Assembly (NCBI RefSeq): GCF_021513195.1
Contig: NZ_CP090974.1
Location: forward strand, 260,001 to 324,000
Length of the DNA: 64,000 nucleotides
DNA from: Shewanella sp. OMA3-2
GTDB taxonomy: Bacteria; Pseudomonadota; Gammaproteobacteria; Enterobacterales; Shewanellaceae
Reading direction: 5' to 3'
Positions 19,309-33,195 of the stretch are shown piece by piece. Under the pieces are notes generated by a model. It was not told the DNA's origin. It was given only the letters and a program-made list of their open reading frames with translations, and ran no database searches. Within the stretch, counting starts at the first letter, position 1. Each line of letters opens with the position of its first letter. The translations under genes and the position numbers were made by a program.

Positions 19309-19499
19309 TACGCACCTGCCTTAGAAGTAATAATGGTCTTAACACGTGCAATGTTACGACGCACTAGTTTCAATTGATTCGTTTGAGTCAATTGACCAGT
19401 AGCGTGTTGCATACGCAGGTTAAACTGCTCACGCAGCAGACCAAGTAATTCAGCGTTAAGTTCTTCAACGCTCTTTTCTCTTAGTTCGCTCGCTTTCAT
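19308..19499 (-). CDS. rpmC: 50S ribosomal protein L29
   Basis: L29 is a small two-helix protein near the tunnel exit, at the SRP and trigger-factor docking site. The 63-residue product starts [20 protein letters not shown] and has the signature [14 protein letters not shown]. Both ends overlap neighbouring genes by one base, which suggests tight translational coupling. Confidence 0.97.
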
Positions 19500-19909
19500 T
19501 ACATCACCGTCTTAGTTACGAAGGTAGTCTTTAGAGGTAGTTTTGCCGCTGCTAAAGCGAAGGCTTCACGAGCCAACGATTCAGGAACACCACCCATCTC
19601 ATAAAGAACCTTACCAGGTTGAATCTGACATACCCAGTATTCAACGTTACCTTTACCTTTACCCATACGCACTTCAAGAGGCTTAGAGGTAATTGGCTTG
19701 TCAGGGAAAACTCGAATCCAAATTTGTCCTTGACGTTTAACATGACGTGTCATGGCACGACGTGCAGATTCAATTTGACGTGCAGTTAAACGGCCACGGC
19801 CGACTGCTTTCAAACCGAAAGTACCAAAGTTAACTTCAGTACCGTTCGCTAGACCACGGTTGCGGCCTTTGAACATCTTGCGAAACTTCATACGTTTAGG
19901 TTGCAGCAT
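19499..19909 (-). CDS. rplP: 50S ribosomal protein L16
   Basis: L16 organises the peptidyl-transferase region and the A-site tRNA elbow. The 136-residue product starts [19 protein letters not shown] and has the family stretch [20 protein letters not shown]. It lies between rpsC and rpmC. Confidence 0.98.
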
Positions 19910-19920
19910 TAAAGTTTCTC

Positions 19921-20610
19921 CTATTTACCACGAGGCTTACGCTTAGGTTGCTGCTTTGGCTCTTCAATAGCAGGCATCATACCGTCTAGAACTTCGCCTT
20001 TGAAGATCCAAACTTTAATACCAATCACACCATATTGCGTGTGACTTTCAGCTGTTGAATAGTCGATATCAGCACGTAAAGTATGCAAAGGTACACGACC
20101 TTCACGATACCATTCTGCACGTGCGATTTCAGCACCACCTAAACGGCCGCTTACTTGAACCTTGATACCTTGGGCACCAATACGCATTGCGTTTTGAACT
20201 GCGCGCTTCATAGCACGACGGAACATAACACGGCGCTCTAACTGCTGAGCAATACTGTCAGCAACAAGCTTAGCGTCTAATTCAGGCTTACGGATTTCAG
20301 CGATGTTGATTTGAGCAGTAGTGCCTGTGATTTTAGACACATATGCACGTAGTACTTCAACGTCTTCACCTTTCTTACCAATCACAACACCTGGACGGGC
20401 AGTGTGAATAGTAACGCGGATGCTTTTCGCTGGGCGTTCAATGACAATCTTAGATACTGATGCGGCCTTTAACTTTTCAGTTAAATATTGACGCACTTCC
20501 CAGTCGCTGTTCAGATTATTTGCATAGTCTGATCCATCTGCGTACCAGGTAGAGATCCAAGGCTTAGTGATACCCAAACGGATACCATTAGGATGTACTT
20601 TCTGTCCCAT
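19921..20610 (-). CDS. rpsC: 30S ribosomal protein S3
   Basis: S3 forms the mRNA entry site with S4 and S5 and is part of the ribosomal helicase. The 229-residue product starts [20 protein letters not shown]. It has the KH-2 domain GXXG loop in [11 protein letters not shown] and the C-domain [20 protein letters not shown]. It lies 12 bp after rplV. Confidence 0.98.
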   Translation of the reverse strand: MGQKVHPNGIRLGITKPWISTWYADGSDYANNLNSDWEVRQYLTEKLKAASVSKIVIERPAKSIRVTIHTARPGVVIGKKGEDVEVLRAYVSKITGTTAQINIAEIRKPELDAKLVADSIAQQLERRVMFRRAMKRAVQNAMRIGAQGIKVQVSGRLGGAEIARAEWYREGRVPLHTLRADIDYSTAESHTQYGVIGIKVWIFKGEVLDGMMPAIEEPKQQPKRKPRGK

Positions 20611-20622
20611 TGCTCTCTTCTC

Positions 20623-20955
20623 CTAGCGATCTGATACAACCACAGTAATGTGGCTGGTACGCTTCATGATACGATCAGCGCGACCTTTGGCACGTGGCAT
20701 GATACGCTTCATAGTTGGGCCTTCATCTACGAAGACGGCTCCAACTTTAAGCTCATCAATATCCGCACCTTCGTTGTGTTCGGCGTTTGCTATAGCTGAG
20801 TCAAGTACTTTTTTAACTAGTACGGCGGCTTTCTTGGGGCTGAATGTCAAAATCTCGAGTGCCTTAGAAACAGGCAATCCGCGAATTTGATCAGCAACTA
20901 GACGGGCCTTCTGCGCAGACGTACGAGCAAAACGATGTTTAGCTAAAACTTCCAT
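20623..20955 (-). CDS. rplV: 50S ribosomal protein L22
   Basis: L22 lines the exit tunnel, its extended loop forming the constriction with L4. The 110-residue product starts [20 protein letters not shown] and ends with the hairpin loop region [20 protein letters not shown]. It lies between rpsS and rpsC. Confidence 0.98.
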   Translation of the reverse strand: MEVLAKHRFARTSAQKARLVADQIRGLPVSKALEILTFSPKKAAVLVKKVLDSAIANAEHNEGADIDELKVGAVFVDEGPTMKRIMPRAKGRADRIMKRTSHITVVVSDR

Positions 20956-20970
20956 CTTATTCCTCCCGTA

Positions 20971-22088
<1,118 letters not shown>

Positions 22089-22104
22089 GATAATTCTCCT
22101 TTGC

Positions 22105-22407
22105 TTACTCAGCGCCGCCGACGAAATCGATGTCAGCACCAGCAGCTAAAGTAACATAAGCTTTTTTCCAATCGCTACGACGGCCTGTACGGGCGCCAGT
22201 ACGTTTGGTTTTACCTTTGTTAACTAAAGTGCGAACTGTATCTACTTCAACTTCAAATAGCTTCGCTACTGCAGCTTTGATCTCTGCTTTAGTCGCATCG
22301 ATTGCTACGCGGAAAACTACAGTGTTGTTTTTCTCTGCAACAACAGTACTCTTTTCAGAGATGTGCGGAGCAAGAATAACTTTTAGCAAACGTTCTTCGG
22401 TGATCAT
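22105..22407 (-). CDS. rplW: 50S ribosomal protein L23
   Basis: L23 sits at the tunnel exit and docks trigger factor and SRP. The 100-residue product starts [20 protein letters not shown] and has the long loop region [20 protein letters not shown]. Its start overlaps the rplD stop by four bases (ATGA type), a sign of coupled translation. Confidence 0.98.
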   Translation of the reverse strand: MITEERLLKVILAPHISEKSTVVAEKNNTVVFRVAIDATKAEIKAAVAKLFEVEVDTVRTLVNKGKTKRTGARTGRRSDWKKAYVTLAAGADIDFVGGAE

Positions 22408-23009
22408 GCTAGCATCTCCTCAATTTGCTTCACTGCATCAGCAGTAACAAGAACAGTGTTAAACGCAATTAGACTTACTGGGTCTAGACCCGCAACGTCA
22501 CGTACGTCAACTTTGTATAAGTTGCGAGCTGCTAAGAATAAATTCTCATCAACTTCTGCAGTAACAATTAGAACATCTTGTAAGTTCATTGCTGCTAATT
22601 TAGCTTTTAGCTCTTTAGTTTTAGGAGCTTCAACACTAAATGATTCAACAACAACTAGACGCTCTTGACGTACCAATTCCGAAAATATGCTTCTTAAAGC
22701 ACCACGGTACATCTTTTTGTTAACTTTTTGGCTGTGATCTTGAGTTTTAGCAGCGAATGTTACGCCACCGCCACGCCAGATTGGGCCTTTAACACTACCG
22801 GCACGAGCACGGCCAGTGCCTTTTTGGCGCCAAGGCTTTTTGCCTGAGCCAATAACTTCCGCGCGCGTCTTTTGGCCACGAGTGCCTTGACGTGCGTTTG
22901 CAGCGTAAGCTACAACTACCTGATGAACCAATGCCTCGTTAAAGTCACGGCCGAAGGTAGTTTCGGAAACTTCAAGAGCGCTCTGCGCGTCTTTCAATAC
23001 CAATTCCAT
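22404..23009 (-). CDS. rplD: 50S ribosomal protein L4 (S10 operon autoregulator)
   Basis: L4 binds 23S rRNA, and its extended loop lines the tunnel. In E. coli it also represses the S10 operon at both transcription and translation through the S10 leader. The 201-residue product contains the basic loop ([20 protein letters not shown] then [19 protein letters not shown]). The leader upstream of rpsJ has the length and a hairpin suited to L4 control. Confidence 0.98.
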   Translation of the reverse strand: MELVLKDAQSALEVSETTFGRDFNEALVHQVVVAYAANARQGTRGQKTRAEVIGSGKKPWRQKGTGRARAGSVKGPIWRGGGVTFAAKTQDHSQKVNKKMYRGALRSIFSELVRQERLVVVESFSVEAPKTKELKAKLAAMNLQDVLIVTAEVDENLFLAARNLYKVDVRDVAGLDPVSLIAFNTVLVTADAVKQIEEMLA

Positions 23010-23026
23010 TACTATCTCCTCAGACC

Positions 23027-23665
23027 TTAAGCTTTAACTGCTGGCTTGATAATCAAGTCACCATTTGTAGCGCCTGGAACAGCGCCGCGTACTAATATCA
23101 AGTTACGCTCTGCATCAACACGTACAACGTGTAGATTTTGAGTAGTTACTTGTTCAGCACCCATATGGCCTGACATCTTCTTGCCTTTGAATACACGACC
23201 GGGCGTTTGGTTCTGACCGATAGAACCATTCGAGCGGTGAGCCAAAGAGTTACCGTGAGTCATATCTTGGGTACGGAAGTTCCAACGCTTAACGCCGCCT
23301 TGGAAACCTTTACCTTTTGATTGACCGGTAACGTCTACTTTCGCCACTTCTGCGAAAATATCAACATTAAGCTCAGCACCAACTTCAATGCCTTCGCCTT
23401 CACCATCTGCTAGACGCACTTCCCATAAACCACGACCGGCAACTACGCCGCCCTTGGCAAAATGACCTGCTTCTGCTTTAGTGATGCGATTGGCTTTTTT
23501 GGTACCTGTAGTTAACTGTAGTGCACGGTAACCGTCAGTTTCTAAAGTTTTCACTTGAGTTACGCGGTTGCCAGCTACTTCAATCACTGTTACTGGGATT
23601 GACGTACCATCTTCAGTGAAGATGCGAGTCATACCCACTTTACGACCAATAAGACCGATAGCCAT
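23027..23665 (-). CDS. rplC: 50S ribosomal protein L3
   Basis: L3 is an early-assembly protein reaching the peptidyl-transferase centre. The 212-residue product starts [20 protein letters not shown] and has the loop [20 protein letters not shown] with the glutamine context methylated by PrmB in E. coli. It lies 27 bp after rpsJ. Confidence 0.98.
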   Translation of the reverse strand: MAIGLIGRKVGMTRIFTEDGTSIPVTVIEVAGNRVTQVKTLETDGYRALQLTTGTKKANRITKAEAGHFAKGGVVAGRGLWEVRLADGEGEGIEVGAELNVDIFAEVAKVDVTGQSKGKGFQGGVKRWNFRTQDMTHGNSLAHRSNGSIGQNQTPGRVFKGKKMSGHMGAEQVTTQNLHVVRVDAERNLILVRGAVPGATNGDLIIKPAVKA

Positions 23666-23692
23666 CTCTCAAACCTCTTCTAAGGATCTCAA

Positions 23693-24174
<482 letters not shown>

Positions 24175-24180
24175 TGGGCA

Positions 24181-24208
24181 ATTATACAGATCTAATTTAT
24201 AAGATCAA
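24181..24208 (-). promoter_or_regulatory. S10 operon promoter
   Basis: The minus strand has TTGATC, a 16-bp spacer and a perfect TATAAT, followed by TTGCCC. It lies 176 bp upstream of rpsJ and downstream of the tuf terminator, so it drives the whole S10 operon. Confidence 0.82.
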
Positions 24209-24302
24209 GGCCCTTTGTGCGATATATCTAAATAAGTCTACACAATTCGTTGCGCAGCATTTTACACAATTATTATCAAAATACTAGTAAATTTTTTGCA
24301 AT

Positions 24303-24329
24303 AAAAAAGGAAGCCTAGGCTTCCTTTTT
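24303..24329 (-). terminator. Terminator of the str operon (after tuf)
   Basis: AAGGAAGCC and GGCTTCCTT form a stem followed by a T-run, about 20 bp beyond tuf. The same hairpin, with almost the same surrounding bases, follows the second tuf gene at 41083-41109. Confidence 0.92.
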
Positions 24330-24350
24330 CAATGTTAACTAAATTCGCAA

Positions 24351-25535
24351 TTAAGCAATAATTTTAGCTACAACACCAGCACCAACTGTACGGCCACCTT
24401 CACGGATAGCGAAACGTAAACCGTCGTCCATCGCGATTGGGTAAATCAAAGTAACTACCATCTTGATGTTATCACCAGGCATTACCATTTCTACGCCTTC
24501 TGGTAATTCGATAGTTCCAGTTACGTCCGTTGTACGGAAGTAAAACTGTGGACGGTATCCTTTGAAGAATGGAGTGTGACGTCCGCCTTCTTCTTTTGAT
24601 AACACGTATACTTCTGATTCGAAAGTAGTGTGTGGGTTGATTGAACCTGGCTTAGCTAGTACTTGACCACGTTCTACGTCATCACGCTTAGTACCACGTA
24701 ATAACACACCACAGTTCTCGCCAGCACGACCTTCGTCAAGTAGCTTACGGAACATTTCTACGCCAGTACAAGTTGTTTTAGTTGTGTCTTTAACACCAAC
24801 AATTTCAACTTCGTCTGATACGCGTACAATACCACGCTCAACACGACCAGTTACCACTGTACCACGACCAGAAATCGAGAATACGTCTTCGATTGGTAGT
24901 AGGAATGGCTTATCGATGTCACGCTCTGGCTCTGGAATATAAGTATCTAGTGCTTCTGCAAGCTCAAGAATTTTAGCTTCCCACTCTGGTTGGCCTTCTA
25001 GTGCCTTAAGAGCTGAACCTTGAATTACTGGTAAATCATCACCTGGGAAGTCGTATTCTGACAGAAGTTCACGTACTTCCATCTCTACTAATTCTAGTAA
25101 TTCTTCGTCATCTACCATGTCACATTTGTTCATGAATACGATGATGAAAGGTACACCTACTTGACGAGAAAGTAGGATGTGCTCACGTGTTTGTGGCATT
25201 GGGCCGTCTGTAGCAGCAACTACTAAGATTGCGCCATCCATCTGTGCAGCACCAGTGATCATGTTTTTAACATAATCCGCGTGACCTGGACAGTCGACGT
25301 GTGCATAGTGACGAATTGGTGTGTCATATTCGATGTGAGAAGTATTAATTGTAATACCGCGCTCACGCTCTTCAGGAGCGTTATCGATTTGAGCGAAGTT
25401 ACGCACTTCACCACCATAAGTCTTAGATAACACAGCAGAAATAGCTGCAGTTAAAGTTGTTTTACCATGGTCAACGTGACCGATGGTGCCTACGTTTACG
25501 TGAGGCTTCTTACGTTCAAATTTAGCTTTTGCCAC
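24351..25535 (-). CDS. tuf: Elongation factor Tu (str operon copy)
   Basis: EF-Tu carries aminoacyl-tRNA to the ribosome as a GTP complex. The 394-residue product has G1 GHVDHGKT (19-26), G3 DCPGH, G4 NKCD and the switch/kirromycin-region residues intact. It differs from the copy at 41131-42315 only at residue 37, Ser here and Ala there. It is the last gene of rpsL-rpsG-fusA-tuf. Confidence 0.99.
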   Translation of the reverse strand: MAKAKFERKKPHVNVGTIGHVDHGKTTLTAAISAVLSKTYGGEVRNFAQIDNAPEERERGITINTSHIEYDTPIRHYAHVDCPGHADYVKNMITGAAQMDGAILVVAATDGPMPQTREHILLSRQVGVPFIIVFMNKCDMVDDEELLELVEMEVRELLSEYDFPGDDLPVIQGSALKALEGQPEWEAKILELAEALDTYIPEPERDIDKPFLLPIEDVFSISGRGTVVTGRVERGIVRVSDEVEIVGVKDTTKTTCTGVEMFRKLLDEGRAGENCGVLLRGTKRDDVERGQVLAKPGSINPHTTFESEVYVLSKEEGGRHTPFFKGYRPQFYFRTTDVTGTIELPEGVEMVMPGDNIKMVVTLIYPIAMDDGLRFAIREGGRTVGAGVVAKIIA

Positions 25536-25604
25536 GATATATTCCTTTCTTTTCAGAAGTGCTCGTTTAATTCGAGCAATATAACATTTATGCCGTAACC
25601 AATA

Positions 25605-27701
25605 TTAGTTACGAGATTCTATAATCGCTTTTGCAATGTTTTGCGGTGCATCTGCGTACTTCAAGAATTCCATAGAGTATGAAGCACGACCCTGAGATGC
25701 TGAACGCAAATCAGTTGCATAACCAAACATTTCAGATAGAGGGACTACGGCTTGGATAAGTTTAACACCAGCGATGCCATCTTCCATACCTTCAATTATG
25801 CCACGACGGCGGTTTAAGTCACCTACTACGTCGCCCATATAATTTTCAGGTGTAGTCACTTCTACTTTCATACAAGGTTCGAGCAACACAGGGGTAGCTT
25901 CTAGCGCACCCTTTTTGAAGCCCATAGAACCCGCAATCTTAAACGCCATTTCATTTGAATCCACATCATGATATGAACCATCGAATAAAGTGACCTTTAC
26001 GTCAAGTACAGGGTAGCCAGCTAACACGCCGTTCTTCATCTGTTCTTGAATACCTTTGTCAACAGCAGGAATAAATTCACGAGGAACTGTACCACCTACA
26101 ATTTCATTGACAAATTCATAGCCTTCACCTTCTTCACGCGGGTCAATTCTTAGCCATACATGACCAAATTGACCTCGTCCACCGGATTGGCGTATAAACT
26201 TACCTTCTACTTCAACACTTGAACGAATAGTTTCACGATAGGCAACCTGTGGTTTACCTACGTTACACTCAACACCAAATTCGCGACGCATACGGTCAAC
26301 GATAATGTCTAAGTGTAGCTCACCCATTCCAGATATCAGTATTTGAGCTGAATCTTCATCAGTTTCGACTTTGAATGATGGGTCTTCCGCTGCTAATTTT
26401 TGCAACGCAATCGCCATTTTATCTTGGTCGGCCTGTGAACGAGGCTCAACAGCAATGGTAATTACTGGTTCTGGGAACTCCATGCGTTCTAGAATCACTT
26501 TGTGATCTATATCGCAAAGAGTATCACCCGTTGTTACATCTTTTAAACCAATGGCCGCAGCGATATCACCCGCGCGCACTTCTTTTAATTCAGAGCGATC
26601 ATTTGCGTGCATTTGCACCATACGACCAATTCGTTCACGTTTCTGTTTAACAGAATTGTAAACGGCAGCACCTGATTGAAGTACACCGGAATATACGCGG
26701 ATAAAAGTAAGTGTTCCAACAAATGGATCAGTCGCTATCTTAAATGCTAATGCCGCAAAAGGGGCATTATCATCAGATGGACGTTCTACTTCTTGCTCGT
26801 CTTCATCAATACCTTTAATTGCAGGTACATCAACTGGCGCAGGTAAGAAGTCGACCACCGCATCTAACACTGCCTGAACACCTTTGTTCTTAAATGCTGA
26901 ACCACAGGTTGCTAAGACAATTTCATTATTGATAGTGCGCTGACGCAATGCATGCTTAATCTCAATTTCTGACAGTTCACCTGTTTCCAAGTATTTATCC
27001 ATCAGTTCATCAGAGGCTTCAGCAGCAGCTTCCACTAGGTACTCACGCATATCTGCTGCTTTGGCAGCAAGATGTGCTGGAATTTCTTCATAAGTGAATG
27101 ACATCCCTTGATCTTCTTCAGACCAATTGATGGCTTTCATCTTAATCAAATCAATAACCCCTTTGAAATCCTCTTCTGTACCTATATTCAATTGAATAGG
27201 CACACAAGTGGCTCCAAGACGATTACGAATTTGGCTGATAACACGGTCAAAGTCAGCACCTGTACGGTCCATCTTATTAACAAATACCAAACGCGGAACG
27301 TGGTACTTGTCAGCTTGACGCCAAACGGTTTCTGATTGAGGTTCAACGCCTGATGAGCCGCAGAAAACAACCACTGCACCATCTAACACGCGTAATGATC
27401 GCTCAACTTCAATAGTGAAATCAACGTGACCTGGAGTATCGATGATATTAATACGGTGTTCAGTGAACTGAGCATCCATACCACGCCAGAAAGTGGTAAC
27501 AGCAGCCGAGGTAATAGTAATACCCCGCTCTTGCTCTTGTACCATCCAGTCCGTAGTAGCAGCGCCGTCATGCACCTCACCAATTTTATGAGACAGACCG
27601 GTATAGAACAAAACACGTTCAGTTGTGGTAGTTTTACCTGCATCCACATGAGCTACAATACCGATATTACGATAACGCTCAATTGGGGTTGTACGAGCCA
27701 C
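25605..27701 (-). CDS. fusA: Elongation factor G
   Basis: EF-G drives translocation and, with RRF, ribosome recycling. The 698-residue product has the P-loop [13 protein letters not shown] near residue 17, [18 protein letters not shown] and NKMDR, then domains II to V ending in the EF-G C-terminus. It lies between rpsG and tuf, 69 bp before tuf. Confidence 0.99.
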   Translation of the reverse strand: MARTTPIERYRNIGIVAHVDAGKTTTTERVLFYTGLSHKIGEVHDGAATTDWMVQEQERGITITSAAVTTFWRGMDAQFTEHRINIIDTPGHVDFTIEVERSLRVLDGAVVVFCGSSGVEPQSETVWRQADKYHVPRLVFVNKMDRTGADFDRVISQIRNRLGATCVPIQLNIGTEEDFKGVIDLIKMKAINWSEEDQGMSFTYEEIPAHLAAKAADMREYLVEAAAEASDELMDKYLETGELSEIEIKHALRQRTINNEIVLATCGSAFKNKGVQAVLDAVVDFLPAPVDVPAIKGIDEDEQEVERPSDDNAPFAALAFKIATDPFVGTLTFIRVYSGVLQSGAAVYNSVKQKRERIGRMVQMHANDRSELKEVRAGDIAAAIGLKDVTTGDTLCDIDHKVILERMEFPEPVITIAVEPRSQADQDKMAIALQKLAAEDPSFKVETDEDSAQILISGMGELHLDIIVDRMRREFGVECNVGKPQVAYRETIRSSVEVEGKFIRQSGGRGQFGHVWLRIDPREEGEGYEFVNEIVGGTVPREFIPAVDKGIQEQMKNGVLAGYPVLDVKVTLFDGSYHDVDSNEMAFKIAGSMGFKKGALEATPVLLEPCMKVEVTTPENYMGDVVGDLNRRRGIIEGMEDGIAGVKLIQAVVPLSEMFGYATDLRSASQGRASYSMEFLKYADAPQNIAKAIIESRN

Positions 27702-27754
27702 GATTATACCCTCTCAACTAAAGCAAATTTTGCTTTAGACAATATCAACAATAT

Positions 27755-27778
27755 GGAGCGGGCTAATGCCCGCTCCAT
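27755..27778 (-). promoter_or_regulatory. Hairpin in the rpsG-fusA gap
   Basis: GGAGCGGGC and GCCCGCTCC form a perfect 9-bp stem with a 4-nt loop, four bases after the rpsG stop and about 55 bp before fusA. No U-run follows, so it is probably an mRNA stability or processing element. A second short stem (AAAGCAAA and TTTGCTTT) lies at 27720-27737. Confidence 0.65.
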
Positions 27779-27782
27779 TATA

Positions 27783-28253
27783 TTACCAACGGTAATGAGC
27801 AAACGCTTTGTTAGCTTCTGCCATGCGGTGAACGTCTTCACGTTTCTTAACCGCAGTACCTTTGTTTTCAGACGCATCTAGCATTTCACCTGCTAGACGT
27901 AAAGCCATAGATTTTTCACCACGTTTGCGAGCAGCTTCAACTAACCAGCGCATCGCTAGTGCATTACGACGCACTGGACGAACTTCACATGGTACTTGAT
28001 ACGTAGAACCACCAACGCGGCGAGATTTAACTTCGACTGATGGGCGTACGTTATCAAGAGCTGCTTCAAGGATTGATAAATGATCTTCGCTTTTCTTTTC
28101 AGCGACGACATCTAATGCCTTGTAGATAATTTTTTCAGCAGTCGACTTTTTGCCGTCCTGCATAATGACGTTGATGAACTTAGCCAACAACTCACTGTGA
28201 AACTTTGGATCTGGTAGGATTTTACGTTGTCCTACAACGCGACGTCTTGGCAT
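27783..28253 (-). CDS. rpsG: 30S ribosomal protein S7
   Basis: S7 is the primary assembly protein of the 30S head and, in E. coli, the translational repressor of the str operon. The 156-residue product starts [20 protein letters not shown] and contains the RNA-binding segment [20 protein letters not shown]. It lies 83 bp after rpsL; the S7 operator in E. coli lies in that gap. Confidence 0.98.
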   Translation of the reverse strand: MPRRRVVGQRKILPDPKFHSELLAKFINVIMQDGKKSTAEKIIYKALDVVAEKKSEDHLSILEAALDNVRPSVEVKSRRVGGSTYQVPCEVRPVRRNALAMRWLVEAARKRGEKSMALRLAGEMLDASENKGTAVKKREDVHRMAEANKAFAHYRW

Positions 28254-28336
28254 ATTAATTCTCCGTATGCTTCAGGTATTTCCAAAACTGGAATGTCAAA
28301 TAAATACTAGCTTGGCCTTACTTTTAACGGGATACG

Positions 28337-28735
<399 letters not shown>

Positions 28736-28784
28736 TCAACAATTAGGTGTGAAAAATCTATATCCCACAATGGTGGGACGCGGA

Positions 28785-28813
28785 ATTTTAGAAAGGTAAT
28801 GCCAATCTGTCAA
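28785..28813 (-). promoter_or_regulatory. str operon promoter
   Basis: The minus strand has a consensus TTGACA, a 17-bp spacer and TAAAAT, followed by a GC-rich start region (CCGCG). It lies about 75 bp upstream of rpsL and downstream of the rpoC terminator. Confidence 0.9.
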
Positions 28814-28844
28814 GAAATAGCCAACTTTTGATCGAAATTCGAAT

Positions 28845-28873
28845 AAAAAAGGCGCCTAAGGCGCCTTTTTTTA
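28845..28873 (-). terminator. Terminator of the rpoBC operon
   Basis: AAAAGGCGCC and GGCGCCTTTT form a stem with a short loop and flanking T and A runs. It lies about 20 bp beyond rpoC and separates the rpoBC and str operons. Confidence 0.92.
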
Positions 28874-28892
28874 ACATTACCGCAACTTAATC

Positions 28893-31800
28893 TTAGCTTC
28901 CTGCCAAATTAAGTAAGTCTGCTAAGTTCTGTTCAGCTTCGCTTGCCGTCACTTTTGATGCTTCAACCTTGCCACCAGAAGCGGCTGCTTTAGCACGTTC
29001 TTCGTTACGAGTCTTGTGATAAGCATAACCCGTACCCGCTGGGATCAAACGGCCCACAATTACGTTTTCTTTCAGACCACGTAATGGATCGCTCTTACCA
29101 CCAACAGCTGCTTCAGTTAGTACACGAGTCGTTTCTTGGAACGATGCTGCTGAGATGAATGATTCGGTAGCCAAAGAAGCTTTGGTAATACCTAATAAAT
29201 CACGTTCAAACAGTGCAGGCATCTTGCCTTGTGCTTCAAGTTCGCGGTTAGCGATCTTAACGCGAGCCACTTCAGCTTGCTCACCTTCTAAGAAGTCTGT
29301 GTCGCCTGATGAAGTAATAATACACTTACGTAGCATCTGACGAATGATCACTTCGATATGCTTATCGTTGATCTTAACACCCTGGAGGCGGTAAACGTCC
29401 TGTACTTCGTTAACTATGTAGTTTGCTACATGATGTATACCACGAAGACGTAAGATGTCGTGTGCCGCTTCAGGGCCGTCTGCAATAACTTCACCACGTT
29501 CGACTTTTTCACCTTCGAACACGTTTAAGTTACGCCACTTAGGGATCATCTCTTCATAATGATCGCCGCCATCTGCAGGAGTAATAACTAGACGACGCTT
29601 ACCTTTAGTTTCTTTACCGAACGAGATAGTACCAGAGATTTCTGCAAGAATTGCAGGCTCTTTTGGCTTACGCGCTTCGAATAAGTCTGCAACACGTGGA
29701 AGACCACCGGTGATGTCGCGTGTTTTAGACGATTCCTGAGGAATACGTGCTAATGCGTCACCAACGTTAATTTTCGCGTTATCATCTTTTGCTACAATCG
29801 CATTACCAGGTAAGAAGTATTGAGCTGGTACTTCAGTACCAGGGATCATTAAGTCATTACCATCAGCATCCACTAAGCGGATTGCTGGGCGCATTTCTTT
29901 ACCCGCTGAAGTACGTGCACCTACGTCAAGTACAACAACAGAAGAAAGACCTGTTAACTCGTCTGTTTGACGTGTCATGGTGACGCCGTCGATCATATCA
30001 ACAAACTTAACTGTACCGGCAACTTCAGAAATAATTGGATGCGTATGTGGATCCCAGTTAGCGATAATATCGCCTGCTGCAACTTCACTGTCTTCCAGTT
30101 TTTCTAATACGGTACCGTAAGGCACTTTATAACGCTCTTTCTCACGACCTAGTTCATCAATGATGGCTATTTCAGAAGAACGAGACACAATTACCAGCTT
30201 ACCGTCGATATTAGAAACATGCTTAGCATTATGTAACTTCAAAGAACCCGCGTTCTTAACTTGAACGTTGTTTTCTGCAGAAGCTCGAGATGCCGCACCA
30301 CCAATATGGAACGTACGCATGGTTAACTGTGTACCTGGCTCACCAATTGATTGTGCTGCAACAACACCAATGGCTTCACCGTGGTTAATGATATGACCAC
30401 GCGCTAAGTCACGGCCATAACATGCCGCACAAACACCAAAGTCTGTATCACAAGTAATTACCGAGCGAACGATAACTTCATCGATGCTGTGCTCTTCTAA
30501 TGTGTCACACCATGCTTCGTCTAATAATGTATTACGTGGCGCTAATACTTCTTCAGTACCAGGCTTCAATACATCAATAGCAACCACACGACCCAATACG
30601 CGTTCACGTAATGGCTCAACAACATCACCACCTTCAATAAGCGGCTTCATTGTTAGACCGTGTTCAACACCACAATCATCTTCAATAACCACTAAATCTT
30701 GTGCAACGTCAACAAGACGACGAGTTAGATAACCCGAGTTAGCTGTTTTAAGCGCTGTATCAGCAAGACCTTTACGCGCACCGTGAGTAGAAATAAAGTA
30801 CTGAAGTACGTTTAGGCCTTCACGGAAGTTAGCAGTAATTGGCGTTTCGATGATTGAGCCATCAGGCTTAGCCATCAAACCACGCATACCCGCTAGCTGA
30901 CGGATCTGTGCAGCACTACCACGAGCACCGGAGTCAGCCATCATATAGATGCTGTTAAACGAAGCTTGTTGCTCTGGCACGCCATCACGGTTAATCACTG
31001 TCTCAATTGACAGGTTTTCCATCATCGCTTTCGATACTTTTTCGTTGGCAGATGCCCAAATATCGATAACTTTGTTGTAACGTTCACCCGCAGTAACAAG
31101 ACCCGACTGGAACTGCTCTTGAATTTCAAGCACTTCAGCTTCAGCGTCTGCAACTAAGGTATATTTCTCGTCAGGAATAACCATGTCATCGATACCTACA
31201 GAGGCACCTGAAATGGTTGCAAAACGGAAACCGGTATACATCAATTGGTCAGCAAAGATAACAGTATCTTTAAGACCTAGTTGACGGTAACAGGTGTTCA
31301 ACAATTTAGAAATCTGCTTCTTACCCATGTTTTGGTTAACCAAATCATATGATAAGCCTTCTGGCAGAATTAACGATAAAAGTGCACGACCCACTGTAGT
31401 GTCTACGATACGAGTCGCTTTAGTTCTTTCGCCATCTTCAGCAATTGTCGTTTCAGTAACACGAACTTTAACGCGTGCATGTATCTCAACAGCGCCAGTA
31501 GCGTAAGCTTTTTCAACTTCTGAAACGTCAGAGAATGCCATACCTTCACCGCGGCCATTAATACATTCGCGGCTAGTGTAGTACAAACCTAATACAACGT
31601 CTTGAGACGGAGTAATTACAGGTTCGCCGTTAGCAGGTGACAAAATGTTGTTAGTCGACATCATTAGCGCACGAGCTTCTAATTGAGCTTCAAGCGTTAA
31701 TGGTACGTGTACCGCCATTTGGTCACCGTCGAAGTCGGCGTTGTATGCCGCACAAACTAACGGATGCAATTGAATTGCTTTACCTTCAATTAGAACAGGT

Positions 31801-33113
31801 TCAAATGCTTGAATACCTAGTCTGTGAAGTGTTGGTGCACGGTTAAGCATCACTGGATGTTCACGAATGACTTCGTCTAGTACATCCCATACTTCTGCCT
31901 GTTCACGCTCAACCATTTTCTTAGCAGCTTTAATAGTCGTTGCTAAGCCACGAGCTTCTAACTTACCGTAAATGAATGGTTTGAATAGCTCAAGCGCCAT
32001 CTTCTTAGGAAGACCACACTGGTGCAAACGTAAAGTAGGACCTACGGTAATTACCGAACGGCCTGAATAGTCAACACGCTTACCAAGTAAGTTTTGACGG
32101 AAACGACCTTGCTTACCCTTGATCATATCAGCCAAAGATTTTAAAGGACGTTTGTTAGAACCGGTAATAGCACGACCGCGACGACCGTTATCTAATAGCG
32201 CATCAACTGACTCTTGTAACATACGTTTTTCGTTACGTACGATAATGTCAGGCGCAGCTAAATCTAACAGACGCTTCAAACGGTTGTTACGGTTAATCAC
32301 ACGACGGTATAGATCGTTAAGATCAGATGTCGCGAAACGACCACCATCTAACGGCACTAATGGGCGTAGATCAGGTGGAAGAACCGGTAACACTTTTAAG
32401 ATCATCCACTCTGGCTTGTTGCCAGATGTGAAGAATGCTTCCATCAATTTCAAACGCTTGGTCACTTTCTTGCGACGAGTTTCTGAATTGATTGATGGTA
32501 GTTCTTCGCGCATTTGCTCGATTTGTTGCTCAAGATCGATAGCACGTAGCAATTCTAAAACTGCCTCTGCACCCATCTTAGCTTCGAACTCATCGCCATA
32601 CTCTTCTAACGCATCTAAATACGTTTCTTCGGTCAGCATTTGGCCGCGCTCAAGCGTGGTCATGCCAGGCTCGATCACAACAAATGATTCAAAGTACAGT
32701 ACGCGTTCAATATCACGTAACGTCATATCTAGCATTAAGCCGATACGAGACGGTAATGATTTTAAGAACCAAATATGGGCAACTGGGCTAGCCAGTTCAA
32801 TGTGACCCATGCGCTCACGACGCACTTTAGTCTGGGTAACTTCTACGCCACACTTTTCACAAATTACACCACGGTGCTTAAGACGTTTGTATTTACCACA
32901 CAAACATTCGTAATCTTTAACTGGACCAAAGATACGCGCACAGAACAAACCTTCACGTTCAGGTTTGAATGTACGGTAGTTAATGGTTTCTGGCTTTTTA
33001 ACTTCACCAAATGACCAAGAGCGGATTAGATCAGGCGAAGCCAATCCAATTTTAATTCCGCTAAATTCTTCAGTCTTACTTTGCTGCTTAAGAAACTTTA
33101 ATAAGTCTTTCAC
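28893..33113 (-). CDS. rpoC: RNA polymerase beta' subunit
   Basis: Beta' carries the catalytic Mg site and the clamp of RNA polymerase. The 1406-residue product has the N-terminal zinc ribbon ([20 protein letters not shown]), the catalytic loop [12 protein letters not shown] near residue 460, and the second zinc site ([15 protein letters not shown]) in the C-terminal half. Length and order match E. coli. It lies 82 bp after rpoB. Confidence 0.99.
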   Translation of the reverse strand: MKDLLKFLKQQSKTEEFSGIKIGLASPDLIRSWSFGEVKKPETINYRTFKPEREGLFCARIFGPVKDYECLCGKYKRLKHRGVICEKCGVEVTQTKVRRERMGHIELASPVAHIWFLKSLPSRIGLMLDMTLRDIERVLYFESFVVIEPGMTTLERGQMLTEETYLDALEEYGDEFEAKMGAEAVLELLRAIDLEQQIEQMREELPSINSETRRKKVTKRLKLMEAFFTSGNKPEWMILKVLPVLPPDLRPLVPLDGGRFATSDLNDLYRRVINRNNRLKRLLDLAAPDIIVRNEKRMLQESVDALLDNGRRGRAITGSNKRPLKSLADMIKGKQGRFRQNLLGKRVDYSGRSVITVGPTLRLHQCGLPKKMALELFKPFIYGKLEARGLATTIKAAKKMVEREQAEVWDVLDEVIREHPVMLNRAPTLHRLGIQAFEPVLIEGKAIQLHPLVCAAYNADFDGDQMAVHVPLTLEAQLEARALMMSTNNILSPANGEPVITPSQDVVLGLYYTSRECINGRGEGMAFSDVSEVEKAYATGAVEIHARVKVRVTETTIAEDGERTKATRIVDTTVGRALLSLILPEGLSYDLVNQNMGKKQISKLLNTCYRQLGLKDTVIFADQLMYTGFRFATISGASVGIDDMVIPDEKYTLVADAEAEVLEIQEQFQSGLVTAGERYNKVIDIWASANEKVSKAMMENLSIETVINRDGVPEQQASFNSIYMMADSGARGSAAQIRQLAGMRGLMAKPDGSIIETPITANFREGLNVLQYFISTHGARKGLADTALKTANSGYLTRRLVDVAQDLVVIEDDCGVEHGLTMKPLIEGGDVVEPLRERVLGRVVAIDVLKPGTEEVLAPRNTLLDEAWCDTLEEHSIDEVIVRSVITCDTDFGVCAACYGRDLARGHIINHGEAIGVVAAQSIGEPGTQLTMRTFHIGGAASRASAENNVQVKNAGSLKLHNAKHVSNIDGKLVIVSRSSEIAIIDELGREKERYKVPYGTVLEKLEDSEVAAGDIIANWDPHTHPIISEVAGTVKFVDMIDGVTMTRQTDELTGLSSVVVLDVGARTSAGKEMRPAIRLVDADGNDLMIPGTEVPAQYFLPGNAIVAKDDNAKINVGDALARIPQESSKTRDITGGLPRVADLFEARKPKEPAILAEISGTISFGKETKGKRRLVITPADGGDHYEEMIPKWRNLNVFEGEKVERGEVIADGPEAAHDILRLRGIHHVANYIVNEVQDVYRLQGVKINDKHIEVIIRQMLRKCIITSSGDTDFLEGEQAEVARVKIANRELEAQGKMPALFERDLLGITKASLATESFISAASFQETTRVLTEAAVGGKSDPLRGLKENVIVGRLIPAGTGYAYHKTRNEERAKAAASGGKVEASKVTASEAEQNLADLLNLAGS

Positions 33114-33195
33114 GTTTCTCTCCTGAAGGAGTTAAACCAGGTGCTTTGCTGATGCAAAGCACCCTTGGTTACCAAACATTGCTTAAGTGCGATGC

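Noticed and set aside
32119..32805. A 228-codon frame antisense to rpoC
   Set aside because: It lies fully within rpoC on the other strand and has a serine/arginine-rich composition typical of reverse-strand shadow frames.
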